A stretch of DNA of 64,000 nucleotides from Pseudomonadales bacterium (GCA_022448085.1 JAKUTH010000003.1:62001-126000), one strand, 5' to 3'. Counted from the first letter of the stretch, positions 37,316 through 46,977 are shown. Numbers and translations are program-made. Notes: generated by a model from the letters alone, not told the origin.

Positions 37316-38275
37316 TTGAGCTTCGTCATAAAAACTCCTACCGACGTAAGGCCATCGGAAATCACGCCAGAGAGGGTTTATCAAACGCGCCGCCGATTTA
37401 TGCATGTCATAGGCGCGGCGGGTCTGGCCTCGTCGGTTCCAGCGGCCGCACTTCACGCGGGATGGATGGATTCAAAGGGTTTTGCGCCTGCGCCACCGTC
37501 TGAGGACACAGTTACGCCTCGGGGCTATGCAACGAGTTTTAACAATTTCTATGAGTTTGGGACCGACAAAAATGATCCGGCTGAGTTGGGCAGTCGTCTC
37601 ACCACGGAACCTTGGAGCCTTGAGGTGGCCGGACTTGTGGGCAAGCCGGGGACATACGATATTGAAGATTTATTGGCGGGTGTTGACCTTGAAGAACGAA
37701 TCTATCGGCTTCGTTGTGTAGAAGCGTGGTCGATGGTCATCCCATGGGTTGGCTTCCCACTTAAAACGTTACTTGAACGGTTTAATCCGTTGGGGTCGGC
37801 GAAGTACGTAGCGTTTACGACGCTCTATCGCCCCGAAGAAATGCCGGGGCAGCGATCTTATTTTAGCTCGATCAAGTACCCCTACGTCGAGGGTTTACGA
37901 CTTGATGAGGCATACCATCCGTTGGCAATTATGGCTGTCGGCATGTACGGACAGGTATTACCTAACCAAAACGGCGCTCCGCTGAGACTGGTGGTGCCAT
38001 GGAAGTATGGATTTAAGAGCATCAAATCGATCGTTCGCATTGAATTAACCGAGACGAGACCCCGTACGACGTGGAATCTCACAGCGTCGAACGAATACGG
38101 TTTCTATGCGAACGTCAATCCGACCGTCCATCACCCAAGGTGGAGCCAAGGCAGTGAACGCCGTCTTCCCAGTTCGTTGTTCAACGGCAATCGAAAAATC
38201 TCAACCCGCATGTACAACGGTTACGATGAAGTGGCTGGTCTGTATGCGGGCATGAATTTGCGCCTGAATTATTGA
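37316..38275 (+). CDS. msrP: Periplasmic methionine sulfoxide reductase, molybdopterin subunit
   Basis: This molybdoenzyme repairs oxidised methionine in periplasmic proteins. A twin-arginine signal (TRRRFMHVIGAAG) directs folded export. NNFYEFGTDKNDP, YRLRCVEAWSMVIPW (Mo-ligand Cys) and VPWKYGFKSIKSIV match E. coli MsrP closely. Start choice is uncertain: TTG 37316 (319 residues) has GGGAA 7 bases upstream and best matches the E. coli N-terminal length, while TTG 37298, directly after the pssA stop, would add six residues. It overlaps msrQ by 4 bases. Confidence 0.93.
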   Translation: MSFVIKTPTDVRPSEITPERVYQTRRRFMHVIGAAGLASSVPAAALHAGWMDSKGFAPAPPSEDTVTPRGYATSFNNFYEFGTDKNDPAELGSRLTTEPWSLEVAGLVGKPGTYDIEDLLAGVDLEERIYRLRCVEAWSMVIPWVGFPLKTLLERFNPLGSAKYVAFTTLYRPEEMPGQRSYFSSIKYPYVEGLRLDEAYHPLAIMAVGMYGQVLPNQNGAPLRLVVPWKYGFKSIKSIVRIELTETRPRTTWNLTASNEYGFYANVNPTVHHPRWSQGSERRLPSSLFNGNRKISTRMYNGYDEVAGLYAGMNLRLNY

Positions 38276-38877
38276 AATCGATTGTATTTGTGGCTTGCGC
38301 CATTCCATTAATGTTGGTGGGTTGGGATGTAGCAGTTGAAATTCGATCGCCTGGGAGCGTCTTCGGCGCCGATCCAGCCGAGGCGATCGTCGTCCTCTTG
38401 GGGACGTGGACGATCCGGTTACTGCTAATTACGTTGTCGATCTCAACCGTCGCTCGGATCTTCAAGCGCCCGAAGATAGTGACGCTTCGTCGAACGGTCG
38501 GTTTGTGGACGTTTGTGTATGCTTGTATCCACTTTTCGGCGTACTTCACGCTGCTTGCTGAGTTTAGTATTTCTGCTTGGCTAGAGGATTTTTCAGAGAG
38601 GACGTATATCACGGCGGGCATGGCGGCTCTTATGTTGTTGATCCCGCTTGCTGTTACGTCGACGCGAAATTGGCAACGTCGTCTGGGACTCCGTTGGAGG
38701 AAGTTACATACTCTGATCTATCCAGCAGCGATGGCAGCGTTGTTGCATGTCCTGTGGGCTGCTAAGGCCAGCTTTCTGGATGTTTTTATATACGGCCTTG
38801 CTCTTGCGATACTGTTTGGAGAAAGGATTGCGGTTAGAATCCGCCGACGCGCGGGTAGGGGCGCCATCAGCCGCTAA
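38272..38877 (+). CDS. msrQ: Heme-binding membrane subunit of methionine sulfoxide reductase
   Basis: The 201-residue, six-helix membrane protein passes electrons from the quinone pool to MsrP. Likely heme-ligand histidines are in YACIHFSAYF near residue 82 and in LHTLIYPAAMAALLHVLW near 143. The start TTG 38272 overlaps the msrP stop as TTGA, so the two are translationally coupled. Confidence 0.9.
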   Translation: MKSIVFVACAIPLMLVGWDVAVEIRSPGSVFGADPAEAIVVLLGTWTIRLLLITLSISTVARIFKRPKIVTLRRTVGLWTFVYACIHFSAYFTLLAEFSISAWLEDFSERTYITAGMAALMLLIPLAVTSTRNWQRRLGLRWRKLHTLIYPAAMAALLHVLWAAKASFLDVFIYGLALAILFGERIAVRIRRRAGRGAISR

Positions 38878-38882
38878 ATGTT

Positions 38883-39131
38883 ATGAACTCAAATAGTTAT
38901 TGGCGCGATAACCTTCGCCTCATCGGGATCTGTCTGATCGTATGGTTTACGTGTTCCTACGGTTTTGGCGTGCTCTTGGTTGACGAATTAAATCGGATTC
39001 AATTCGCAGGATTCAAGCTTGGCTTCTGGTTCGCTCAGCAAGGGAGCATCTACGTATTTCTGGTATTGATTTTCTTTTACGCGCACCGCATGGCAGCGAT
39101 TGACAAAAAACACGATGTGGACGAGGACTGA
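38883..39131 (+). CDS. DUF4212 small subunit of a sodium:solute symporter
   Basis: The 82-residue protein has two membrane helices and the family text YWRDNLRLIGICLIVWF and GFKLGFWFAQQGSIYVFLVL. DUF4212 proteins are almost always encoded directly before a VC_2705-type sodium:solute symporter, and here the stop and the next ATG overlap by one base. It is thought to be a small accessory subunit. Confidence 0.9.
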   Translation: MNSNSYWRDNLRLIGICLIVWFTCSYGFGVLLVDELNRIQFAGFKLGFWFAQQGSIYVFLVLIFFYAHRMAAIDKKHDVDED

Positions 39132-40876
39132 TGGACCTTCAGACACTGACCTACCTTGTCGTTGGAGCAACGTTTGCGCTCTACATTGCGATTGCATTTA
39201 AGTCCAAAGCTCGAAGCACGGGCGACTTCTATGTTGCGGGAAAGAACGTACACCCCATTGCAAATGGCATGGCGACAGCGGCGGATTGGATGTCCGCGGC
39301 ATCGTTTCTGTCAATGGCGGGATTGATTGCATTTCTCGGATACGACGGATCGGTGTACTTGATGGGTTGGACGGGCGGATACGTGCTCTTAGCTCTCCTG
39401 TTAGCCCCCTATCTACGTAAGTTCGGTAAGTATACGGTCCCCGAGTTCATTGGGGATCGGTACTATTCACAAGCGGCTCGAGTCGTGGCTGTGATCTGTT
39501 TGATTGTCATTTCGTTTACCTACGTTGCGGGACAAATGCGTGGTGTGGGTATTGTCTTTTCCCGATTTCTAAGTATCCCTATCGAATTGGGACTTATCGT
39601 TGGCATGGCGATTGTGTTCTTTTATGCAGTGCTTGGCGGCATGAAGGGCATTACCTACACCCAGGTCGCACAATACTGTGTACTCATATTTGCCTACACA
39701 CTGCCGGCGGTATTCATCTCGTTCCAAGTCACGGGCAATCCGATTCCTCAGCTTGCATTTGGTAGTGAAGTCGCGCCCGGTATAAGTTTGTTAGAAAAGT
39801 TAGATCAGATTGTCACGGATCTTGGCTTCGCTGAGTATACGTCCGGAACAAAAAGCACGATCGACGTGTTCTTTATTACGTTGGCGCTCATGGTTGGGAC
39901 TGCTGGACTGCCGCACGTGTTAGTTCGATTCTTCACGGTACCGAAGGTGCGAGACGCTCGTGCGTCAGCGGCGTGGGCGCTTCTTTTTATTGCGGTTCTT
40001 TATACCACCGCACCCTCCGTAGGCGCGCTTGCACGCCTGAACCTGACAACGACGATACAGCAATCCCCAGTGGGTACTGAAAACGCAAACATGGTGTATG
40101 CCGAACGTCCGGAGTGGTTTCGAACGTGGGAGGATACGGGGTTGTTGCGGGTTAACGATCTCAACGGTGACGGTAAAGTCCAGTATTACAACGATACGAA
40201 TCCTGATTTTGCACCTCGCGCGAAAGCGATGGGCTGGAAAGGTAATGAGTTGACCATTGATCGGGACATCATTGTTCTAGCCAATCCAGAGATTGCAGGG
40301 TTACCGGATTGGGTGATCGCGGTCGTGGCCGCAGGAGGAATCGCCGCCGCACTATCGACAGCGGCGGGGTTGTTATTGGTCATTTCCGCTGCGGTATCCC
40401 ACGACCTCGCAAAGAGTGTGTTTGCACGGAACCTTTCGGATCGTGCCGAATTGCGTGTGGGGCGTATTAGTGCGGGTGTTGCAATTCTTTTGGCGGGGTA
40501 TTTGGGTTACAACCCGCCGGGATTTGTGGCCCAGGTAGTGGCGCTTGCCTTCGGTCTAGCAGCGGCTTCGCTGTTTCCGGCAATTCTTCTCGGGATATTC
40601 AGTATGCGGGTGAATCGAGAAGGAGCGATCGCAGGGATGCTGACTGGGCTCTTGTTTACGATGGGATACATTGTTTATTTCAAGGGTATATTCATGGAGC
40701 CCTTGGCCGAGAATATCACTGCTAATTGGCTGTTTGGGATTTCTCCGGAAGGGATAGGCGCCGTGGGAATGATTCTCAATTTTGCGGTTTCGCTAATCGT
40801 TAGTGCCGTGACAAAAAAACCACCCGAGGGCGTTCGTGTAATGGTCCAAAGCATCAGGGTGCCGCGATCAAACTAG
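39131..40876 (+). CDS. Sodium:solute symporter, VC_2705 (acetate permease-like) subfamily
   Basis: The 581-residue transporter belongs to the SSS family, near ActP. It has GDFYVAGKNVHPIANGMATAADWMSAASFL (in parts, near residues 32-62), GTAGLPHVLVRFFTV near 257 and about thirteen helices. A long external loop contains DLNGDGKVQYYND (near residues 344-356), an EF-hand-like DxNxDG pattern found in this subfamily. Small organic acids such as acetate or propionate are likely substrates by family. It is coupled to the DUF4212 gene. Confidence 0.9.
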   Translation: MDLQTLTYLVVGATFALYIAIAFKSKARSTGDFYVAGKNVHPIANGMATAADWMSAASFLSMAGLIAFLGYDGSVYLMGWTGGYVLLALLLAPYLRKFGKYTVPEFIGDRYYSQAARVVAVICLIVISFTYVAGQMRGVGIVFSRFLSIPIELGLIVGMAIVFFYAVLGGMKGITYTQVAQYCVLIFAYTLPAVFISFQVTGNPIPQLAFGSEVAPGISLLEKLDQIVTDLGFAEYTSGTKSTIDVFFITLALMVGTAGLPHVLVRFFTVPKVRDARASAAWALLFIAVLYTTAPSVGALARLNLTTTIQQSPVGTENANMVYAERPEWFRTWEDTGLLRVNDLNGDGKVQYYNDTNPDFAPRAKAMGWKGNELTIDRDIIVLANPEIAGLPDWVIAVVAAGGIAAALSTAAGLLLVISAAVSHDLAKSVFARNLSDRAELRVGRISAGVAILLAGYLGYNPPGFVAQVVALAFGLAAASLFPAILLGIFSMRVNREGAIAGMLTGLLFTMGYIVYFKGIFMEPLAENITANWLFGISPEGIGAVGMILNFAVSLIVSAVTKKPPEGVRVMVQSIRVPRSN

Positions 40877-40917
40877 CCGCAGAAAAGTGTACGGTTTGCC
40901 ATCCCGGCAGCCCTAGC

Positions 40918-41205
40918 ATGGATTCTCGTAAAAGCATCGACTTGTTAGAAAGTCTACCGAATTGGGAGATTGGCACCGAGTCAGAAGTGCCTACTTTGCG
41001 TCGTCTATACCGGTTTGACGATTTCGCCCAAGCTCTTGCATTCACGAATCAAGTTGCAGCGCTTGCCGAGGCTGAAGACCACCATCCGCGCATTGTTATG
41101 GAGTGGGGGTCTGTTCAAATCAGCTGGTGGACACATGTTGTTAGAGGTTTGCACTACAACGACTTCATCATGGCCGCACGTTGCGAGGATGAATTTAGAA
41201 GATGA
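40918..41205 (+). CDS. phhB: Pterin-4a-carbinolamine dehydratase
   Basis: The 95-residue protein has the complete family motif EDHHPRIVMEW ... WWTH ... HYND, with the catalytic His-His near residues 57-58. It regenerates tetrahydropterin after aromatic amino acid hydroxylation, or has a role in molybdopterin metabolism in bacteria without a hydroxylase. No phenylalanine hydroxylase is in the window, while a molybdenum enzyme (msrP) is just upstream and moaB lies 7.5 kb away. Confidence 0.9.
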   Translation: MDSRKSIDLLESLPNWEIGTESEVPTLRRLYRFDDFAQALAFTNQVAALAEAEDHHPRIVMEWGSVQISWWTHVVRGLHYNDFIMAARCEDEFRR

Positions 41206-41262
41206 ATACTTTCCCGTAACCTGTTAATTTCGATCGCTTGGGGTAGGAAAGGGACACTTATT

Positions 41263-41460
41263 TTGGCTCGAAATAGTAAAGCGCCGACGGCGGCTTCGAT
41301 TAATAAATCGCGCGAGGCAATTCAGCGTGACATCGATGCGTTTCTCGCGTCTGGCAAGAAAATCGAACAGATTCCGGCCGGCAAAAGCGGTCAAGACAAC
41401 TTCAAGGGTAGTAAGCACATCGTCATCTCGAGGCGCCCAAAGCAGGCACCACAACGTTAA
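41263..41460 (+). CDS. Small conserved hypothetical protein, 65 residues
   Basis: TTG 41263 with GGAAAGGG about 10 bases upstream opens a basic 65-residue protein. The centre reads RDIDAFLASGKKIEQIPAGKSG, a helix followed by a pattern (FL-x-G-x-x-I-x-x-I-P-x-G-x-S) that I have seen in short gammaproteobacterial proteins of unknown function. The tail is rich in Arg and Lys, so nucleic-acid or RNA polymerase binding is possible but unproven. It stands alone between phhB and the HolD-like gene. Confidence 0.55.
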   Translation: MARNSKAPTAASINKSREAIQRDIDAFLASGKKIEQIPAGKSGQDNFKGSKHIVISRRPKQAPQR

Positions 41461-41589
41461 TTCTTTAGGGGGTGTAAGCACTCCCGCGAAAAGTGAACCG
41501 CGCTCGTTTATGCGGTTTGTGCTACGGACGTTCGGGCCGCTGCTTCGGTCGTGCGTTACAATTGCCGCTCTCATATCGGATCGCGTCTG

Positions 41590-42144
41590 ATGGTTGCGGT
41601 GCCTTTGGAATACCTCCGTGGTTTGGGTATTGATGTTTGGGTACCCAAGCAAACGGTTGGGAATACTGTAGAAAGTCGCGCCGTGCCGGTCGGGGGAGAA
41701 CCCAAAATTCAGGCGTTGGGAAACGAGGCGACGCCGTTATCGAGCGGTTCCAAGGAGGGGCCCCGTTTCACCATTCGTGGGTTTCGACTTGAACGAGTGT
41801 TGGGTCTGGTGGCGGAGGATGCGTTTTCCGACATGTCGTTGATACTTGATATTGCCAGGGCGATAAACGGTTTTAAATCTGTTGAGGCAGACGAATTTGT
41901 CTTCGTTTGGCCACAGGTCGAAGGATCTGAAACTTCCTGGGATGACGCCATTAATGCGTTTAACGCGTTCTGTAGGTTGCAGATTGGACCCGAGGATGTT
42001 GTTTTGGCGGTGGGCCGAGGCTTGGTGCGACTAATGGCTCGGGAAAATTTGTCGAAGGAACAGGTCATTGCGCTAGATGGGGCGCCGCGTGACGGAACGG
42101 CGAAGTACGAGCTATGGCAGCAGATCCGAGTCTTGGTGCGATAA
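41590..42144 (+). CDS. holD: Putative DNA polymerase III psi subunit (HolD-like)
   Basis: I do not see strong overall similarity, but three points support HolD. The N-terminus YLRGLGIDVWVPK matches the psi LGI-x-x-W chi-binding start. The C-terminus [13 protein letters not shown] matches the E. coli RAALWQQI end. It sits directly before rimI and then prfC, as in E. coli (holD-rimI-yjjG-prfC). Psi bridges chi and the clamp loader. At 184 residues it is longer than E. coli HolD (137), with an extra low-complexity stretch around residues 20-50. ATG 41590 is chosen; GTG 41551 is possible. Confidence 0.55.
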   Translation: MVAVPLEYLRGLGIDVWVPKQTVGNTVESRAVPVGGEPKIQALGNEATPLSSGSKEGPRFTIRGFRLERVLGLVAEDAFSDMSLILDIARAINGFKSVEADEFVFVWPQVEGSETSWDDAINAFNAFCRLQIGPEDVVLAVGRGLVRLMARENLSKEQVIALDGAPRDGTAKYELWQQIRVLVR

Positions 42145-42602
42145 GGTTTCGCACAATGGGCGGTCTTGATCTCGATAACGTCGTGAAGATCGAGACTGAA
42201 TCCTATGAATTTCCGTGGTTGCGAAGAACGTTTGAGGACTGCTTGACGGCTTCCTACGAATGTTGGATTGGAGAGCTTCTGGGTCGTGAAGAGCCGGATG
42301 ATATCGTTGGACATGGAATTCTGAATGTAAGGGCTGATGAGGCCCATTTGTTGAATATATGCGTGAAGAAGCAATCTCAGGGATGTGGTTTTGGACGAGA
42401 TATCGTTGGTTATTTGATTGAGCGTGCAAAAGCTAAAGGAGCCAAAACAATGTTCTTAGAAGTTCGCCCATCGAACGGTATCGCGCGGGAGCTATACGAT
42501 TCGGTTGGGTTTCGCCAGATCGGAATTCGAAAGGGTTATTACCCGGCGCTCAAGGGACGAGAGGACGGACTTGTGCTCGCATTGTCGCTTGATGGCGATT
42601 AA
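42114..42602 (+). CDS. rimI: Ribosomal protein S18 alanine N-acetyltransferase (GNAT)
   Basis: The 162-residue GNAT acetylates the N-terminus of S18. [13 protein letters not shown] near residue 32 and the acetyl-CoA loop [15 protein letters not shown] near 84 are typical, followed by [19 protein letters not shown] and [17 protein letters not shown] 42114 overlaps the HolD-like gene by 31 bases; ATG 42156 is a shorter alternative but would remove the first strand. Confidence 0.9.
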   Translation: MAADPSLGAIRFRTMGGLDLDNVVKIETESYEFPWLRRTFEDCLTASYECWIGELLGREEPDDIVGHGILNVRADEAHLLNICVKKQSQGCGFGRDIVGYLIERAKAKGAKTMFLEVRPSNGIARELYDSVGFRQIGIRKGYYPALKGREDGLVLALSLDGD

Positions 42603-42676
42603 AACTTGAACGTCATGTTGAGAGCATCCGGCAAGCCACGTCGATCCTTTTGGCAGAGCGTTTTTTCCAAATTGCG

Positions 42677-44266
42677 ATGAACAGTCAAGACGGTCATTAC
42701 CGGCGTAGAACGTTCGCCATCATCTCGCACCCGGATGCGGGCAAAACCACGGTAACTGAGAAGCTATTGTTACTAGGTGACGCCATTCAGATGGCCGGCA
42801 CCATCAAATCACGCAAGTCGGATCGGCATGCCCGTTCAGACTGGATGGCGATGGAACAGGAACGCGGCATTTCAGTGACGACGTCTGTGATGCAGTTCAA
42901 TTACGGCGACAGAATCGTCAATCTTCTAGATACACCTGGACACTCGGACTTTTCGGAAGATACGTATCGCACGCTTACCGCGGTTGATTCGGCACTGATG
43001 GTGATCGATGGAGCCAAAGGGGTTGAGCCACGAACCATCAAACTATTAGAGGTTTGTCGTTTACGCGACACACCGATACTCACCTTTATCAATAAGCTTG
43101 ATCGCGCGATCCGCGATCCGATCGAGCTGATGGACGAGATTGAGGATATTCTACAGATTGAGTGCGCACCAATTACCTGGCCAGTGGGAATGGGCCGCGA
43201 TTTTCGTGGGTGTTACCACCTCCTCGAAGATCGTTTTGACTGCTATGAATCGGGGCATGGGGATCGGATCCACGAATATGCCACCATACCTGGGTTGAAC
43301 TCGACAGCGGCAAAGGACTGGCTCGGTGACGAGTACGAACCGTTCGCGGAACAAATAGAGTTGGTCAGGGGTGCTAGTCACGAATTCGATTTGCAGGATT
43401 TTTTGGATGGACGATGCTCGCCGGTATTCTTTGGTACGGCGCTGGGCAACTACGGCGTTCGACACATGTTGGATATGTTCATCGATATTGGCCCAACGCC
43501 TGGTCCCCGCCAGGCTGGCACGCGTATGGTCGAACCGTCGGAGGACAAGTTCACGGGATTTGTATTCAAGATTCAGGCCAACATGGATCCTCGGCATCGA
43601 GATCGAATTGCATTTATGCGGATTTGCTCCGGTCGCTATCAGCACGGCATGCGCATGAACCATGTGCGATTAGGACGCGAAACAAAGATCACCGACGCCG
43701 TCACATTTATGGCGGGCGATCGTGTAAAAGTTGCCGAAGCATATGCCGGAGACATTATTGGTCTCCACAACCACGGGTCGATTCAGATTGGCGACTCATT
43801 CAGCGAAGGCGAACCGATCGTTTTTCAGGGGATCCCCAATTTTGCTCCAGAGCTGTTTCGTCGAGTTAGGGTGCGGGATCCATTAAAGTCGAAGCAGCTG
43901 GAAAAGGGGATTCGCGAGCTTTCTGAAGAAGGGGCGACGCAAGCCTTTATGCCTCTATCGGGAAATGACATCGTTGTTGGCGCTGTAGGATCGTTGCAGT
44001 TCGATTTGGTGGCGTACCGGTTGCGAGAAGAATACCGCGCGGACTGCCTATACGATCAGAGTTCCGTATATACAGCACGGTGGGTCATTTGTGAGGATGA
44101 GAACAAACTCACTGAATTTCGCGCGAAGAACTTAGGCCAACTAGCCCTCGATGGTGGCGGATTCCTTACGTTTCTCGCCACGTCTAGGGCTAACCTCGAG
44201 TTAGTACAAGAACGATGGCCCGGCGTCCACTTTTTGTCGACTCGCGAGCATGGAGCGAAAGCGTAG
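42677..44266 (+). CDS. prfC: Peptide chain release factor 3
   Basis: The 529-residue GTPase recycles RF1/RF2 after termination. The P-loop is [10 protein letters not shown] near residue 15, the switch [16 protein letters not shown] near 86 and FINKLDR near 141. [21 protein letters not shown] is diagnostic of RF3 over other elongation-factor relatives. ATG 42677 gives the same length as E. coli RF3; TTG 42650 would add nine residues. Confidence 0.96.
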   Translation: MNSQDGHYRRRTFAIISHPDAGKTTVTEKLLLLGDAIQMAGTIKSRKSDRHARSDWMAMEQERGISVTTSVMQFNYGDRIVNLLDTPGHSDFSEDTYRTLTAVDSALMVIDGAKGVEPRTIKLLEVCRLRDTPILTFINKLDRAIRDPIELMDEIEDILQIECAPITWPVGMGRDFRGCYHLLEDRFDCYESGHGDRIHEYATIPGLNSTAAKDWLGDEYEPFAEQIELVRGASHEFDLQDFLDGRCSPVFFGTALGNYGVRHMLDMFIDIGPTPGPRQAGTRMVEPSEDKFTGFVFKIQANMDPRHRDRIAFMRICSGRYQHGMRMNHVRLGRETKITDAVTFMAGDRVKVAEAYAGDIIGLHNHGSIQIGDSFSEGEPIVFQGIPNFAPELFRRVRVRDPLKSKQLEKGIRELSEEGATQAFMPLSGNDIVVGAVGSLQFDLVAYRLREEYRADCLYDQSSVYTARWVICEDENKLTEFRAKNLGQLALDGGGFLTFLATSRANLELVQERWPGVHFLSTREHGAKA

Positions 44267-44280
44267 ATCTCGGACGCCTA

Positions 44281-44310
44281 TTGTTGGCGGCGAGCGTAGG
44301 CTCGTATGAT
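44281..44310 (+). promoter_or_regulatory. Possible promoter of the SirB1-like gene
   Basis: TTGTTG at 44281-44286 and TATGAT at 44305-44310 are 18 bp apart. The -10 box is good and the -35 weak. It would start transcription about 24 bases before the TTG start of the next gene. Confidence 0.3.
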
Positions 44311-44340
44311 CTTTATTAGAACGACAGGATTGTTGTTGGA

Positions 44341-45114
44341 TTGATTAACCTACCATTCGCGCGCGAGCTAGCTTCGTTTATTGACCGTCCGCAAGATGCT
44401 GTCGAGGGTGCTTTGATAGTTGCCTGTATCATCGACAAGGACGCTGACGTAAATTGGGCACGCCACGAATTGGATCGGCTTGCGGTAGAGATTGGACCGG
44501 GCAATGCTGGCAACATTTGCGACGAACTGCGACGGTTGGGCTTTCAAGGGGCAAGTCGAAACTATTACTCGGTTGGCAACAGCCGTTTAGACACTGTGTT
44601 GCATTCGAAGCGCGGGATTCCCGTCTCTCTTGCGATGGTTATCGCAGGTGTCGCTCATCGGCAAGGGCTGCCAACGGAAGGGATTAATTTCCCAAGACGT
44701 TTTTTACTCACGGTCGCTGGTGATTTGGTGGATCCATTTGAACTGAAGGTCACCTCGATCGAAGCTTCGAGGGAATGGTTGACCGACAACAATCTAGATC
44801 CCGAGCAGGCGTTCGCGGTTGCTAGCCCGATCGATATCGTGCTTCGAATGCTCAACAATGTACGGTCGATTTTGCAGTCGTCCGGCGATTACGTAAGGGC
44901 GCTTGAACTCTCGGATTATCAGCTGATGCTGGTTCCCGAACACTATGGACTCTACATTGAGCGGGCAGACGTATGGATGCATTTTGGTGATCGAGATATG
45001 GTGTTACGTGAGCTGAACAGCGCATTAGACAACGCTCCCTCGAGTGCCATCGCCGAGCGTATCGGCGACCGTATCAAAGATATTCGGAATGTACCGTCGA
45101 GTGATCTGAATTAA
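44341..45114 (+). CDS. SirB1-like transglutaminase-core/TPR protein
   Basis: The 257-residue protein matches the SirB1 family: YYSVGNSRLDTVLHSKRGIPVSLAMVIAGVAHRQGL near residues 77-112 (read in parts), then NFPRRFLL, and a C-terminal TPR-like segment (ALELSDYQLMLVPEHYGLYIERADVW). The transglutaminase-like core in this family lacks a proven enzymatic role. The start is TTG 44341 without a strong ribosome site, so the N-terminus is uncertain. It converges on fabY with 9 bp between. Confidence 0.82.
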   Translation: MINLPFARELASFIDRPQDAVEGALIVACIIDKDADVNWARHELDRLAVEIGPGNAGNICDELRRLGFQGASRNYYSVGNSRLDTVLHSKRGIPVSLAMVIAGVAHRQGLPTEGINFPRRFLLTVAGDLVDPFELKVTSIEASREWLTDNNLDPEQAFAVASPIDIVLRMLNNVRSILQSSGDYVRALELSDYQLMLVPEHYGLYIERADVWMHFGDRDMVLRELNSALDNAPSSAIAERIGDRIKDIRNVPSSDLN

Positions 45115-45123
45115 TTGATACGT

Positions 45124-46977
45124 CTAATCGGTCATGTCCGCAAAGGGATTGGGCATGTTTAGTTCGATCGGTTGCTCAAATCCAGGAATTTGGATTGTCG
45201 CATCGTCGAAGTCTAGATCCTCACCTTCGAGAACTCCTTCTCCAAATTGGTAGATAGGCGTGGCTTCTCCGTAACTCGCTCGTTGATCGTAGTCGCGAGC
45301 CTTTTCTCGGACCGATTCGTTGCGACGCGCGTGGGCCAGCAGTTCATCACGACCGTGCCGTTTTTCCAACATTTTCAAAGTTAAATTGGGAGACAACGCC
45401 AGTCCGGTCGCGTTGTTACCACCAAACCCTTTCGAATTAATGAACGCCACCTCAAGTGATTCGGGGGGACGCTCGATGTGACCAGACCCGATCGTTAAAT
45501 GACTTGCGTGTACATCATCGGCGATGTGGTCAATGGTCGCGATTCCAGGGATGAATCCATATTTCCACGTTCCCAGTGCGCTGGTTAGTTGATCGCCTGA
45601 CGCCGGTGCAAGCGTATGACCGAGGTATGCCTTGACCGCAGCGACGGGCCAATTTGTTATGCCGAATGTTTTCGCTAATTCGTTCATGATTTCGGACTCG
45701 GTCACTCGATTCTGCGGAGTACCCGTTCCATGGGCGTGGATGTACGAACGTTCTCGCAAACCGCCATCACCAATCAGAGATCGCGCAGTTGCCATCGCTT
45801 TGGCCATGGTTATGTAATTACCTATTCCTGGACTGGGGATGGATTTCTTGAATCCATCGGCGTTGACAAAGACGTCGGGTACCGAGCCATAAATTTCAGC
45901 GCCAAGTTCGAGCGCGAGTTCGTCATCCATCAGGACAACATAGACGGCGGCCTCGGCGAGTGTGAAGCCGGCGTTAACTGAAAAGGGCCGGCATGCTCTC
46001 CGGTTGTCGACTTCGTTAGTTCCGTCGAGTGTCATGAGGGCTTCGTCTTCCGTAAGCGCCCCCATGATTCGATAACCCTCAATAATCTCTGGAGTAATGG
46101 GTGCTTCGGCCCCCCCAACCAACGCCACGCGTCGGTGACCACTACGGATATCGTCGATCCCTTGTTTGAGGTTGTAGAGGAACGTCGCACAGGCACCGAT
46201 GACGGCACCAGTAGAGCCCACGCTGCCCAGAATGTACGCATTGATAAAATCCGTAGGCATTTCGCAGAGTCCGAGCGCTGCTTGCTTGGAGGTCGGGCGT
46301 TTTCCCATCATGGGCGCTTGAAGCATGCCGCCAATACCGTTTTGGTCTAGTTGCCCCATCGCGCTGCCCGAATACACGGCGAAAGCATCGGGAGGTACAA
46401 GGCGACGCAACGTCGTCCAATCGATACCTATCGAATGAACTGCATCGGACGCGCCATAAACCGTCAGCTGGAGCCCCCGCGGATGATTTCTCGACGGGTA
46501 AAGCGCTCCGGGATCGAATCCAGTCGGCACCTGACCCGCAGAGGTGACCCGTGATACTCGACGATCCGGCAGTAGCACTTCGGTTGGATTATCAATCGAG
46601 ACCTCGACCGCGTCGTCCGACAGTTCTTTGACGCTCCAGTTTTCCGGAACGCGGTTAGGTAGCTGACGTACCGGTATTACGAACGTGAGCTCGTTCCCCG
46701 ACGGCCCGGTCAGCGTAGCCGAACGGTGAAAAAGAATCTCTTCGGGATCGAAGAGGCCGATGCGGCGTACCAACGTGTTGTTCCGAATGTATTTGCGAAC
46801 GGCGTGGTCGCTAGCATCGCCTTCCACTTTCATGATCCCGGCGAGACTACGATAGGTTTCGGCTGCGTCTTGTTCGCCGAGTGCGTCGATCACGGTGCGT
46901 CGGTATGCGTGATGAAAAGACACGCGTCCCGCTGGGTTGATACCACCAAATCCTGCGATAACCGGTAATGGCGTCAA
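45124..46977 (-). CDS. fabY: Beta-ketoacyl-ACP synthase FabY-like
   Basis: The 617-residue thiolase-fold condensing enzyme has the Cys-His-His triad: Cys263 in TGAVIGACATF, His in IHAHGTGTPQNR near 420 and His in VKAYLGHTLAPASG near 455. The long N-terminal part (LPVIAGFGGINPAGRVSFHHAYR) matches FabY, which in Pseudomonas aeruginosa primes fatty acid synthesis from acetyl-CoA and malonyl-ACP instead of FabH. It lies downstream of thiolase and moaB on the same strand and close to the fused carboxylase. Confidence 0.9.
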   Translation of the reverse strand: MTPLPVIAGFGGINPAGRVSFHHAYRRTVIDALGEQDAAETYRSLAGIMKVEGDASDHAVRKYIRNNTLVRRIGLFDPEEILFHRSATLTGPSGNELTFVIPVRQLPNRVPENWSVKELSDDAVEVSIDNPTEVLLPDRRVSRVTSAGQVPTGFDPGALYPSRNHPRGLQLTVYGASDAVHSIGIDWTTLRRLVPPDAFAVYSGSAMGQLDQNGIGGMLQAPMMGKRPTSKQAALGLCEMPTDFINAYILGSVGSTGAVIGACATFLYNLKQGIDDIRSGHRRVALVGGAEAPITPEIIEGYRIMGALTEDEALMTLDGTNEVDNRRACRPFSVNAGFTLAEAAVYVVLMDDELALELGAEIYGSVPDVFVNADGFKKSIPSPGIGNYITMAKAMATARSLIGDGGLRERSYIHAHGTGTPQNRVTESEIMNELAKTFGITNWPVAAVKAYLGHTLAPASGDQLTSALGTWKYGFIPGIATIDHIADDVHASHLTIGSGHIERPPESLEVAFINSKGFGGNNATGLALSPNLTLKMLEKRHGRDELLAHARRNESVREKARDYDQRASYGEATPIYQFGEGVLEGEDLDFDDATIQIPGFEQPIELNMPNPFADMTD

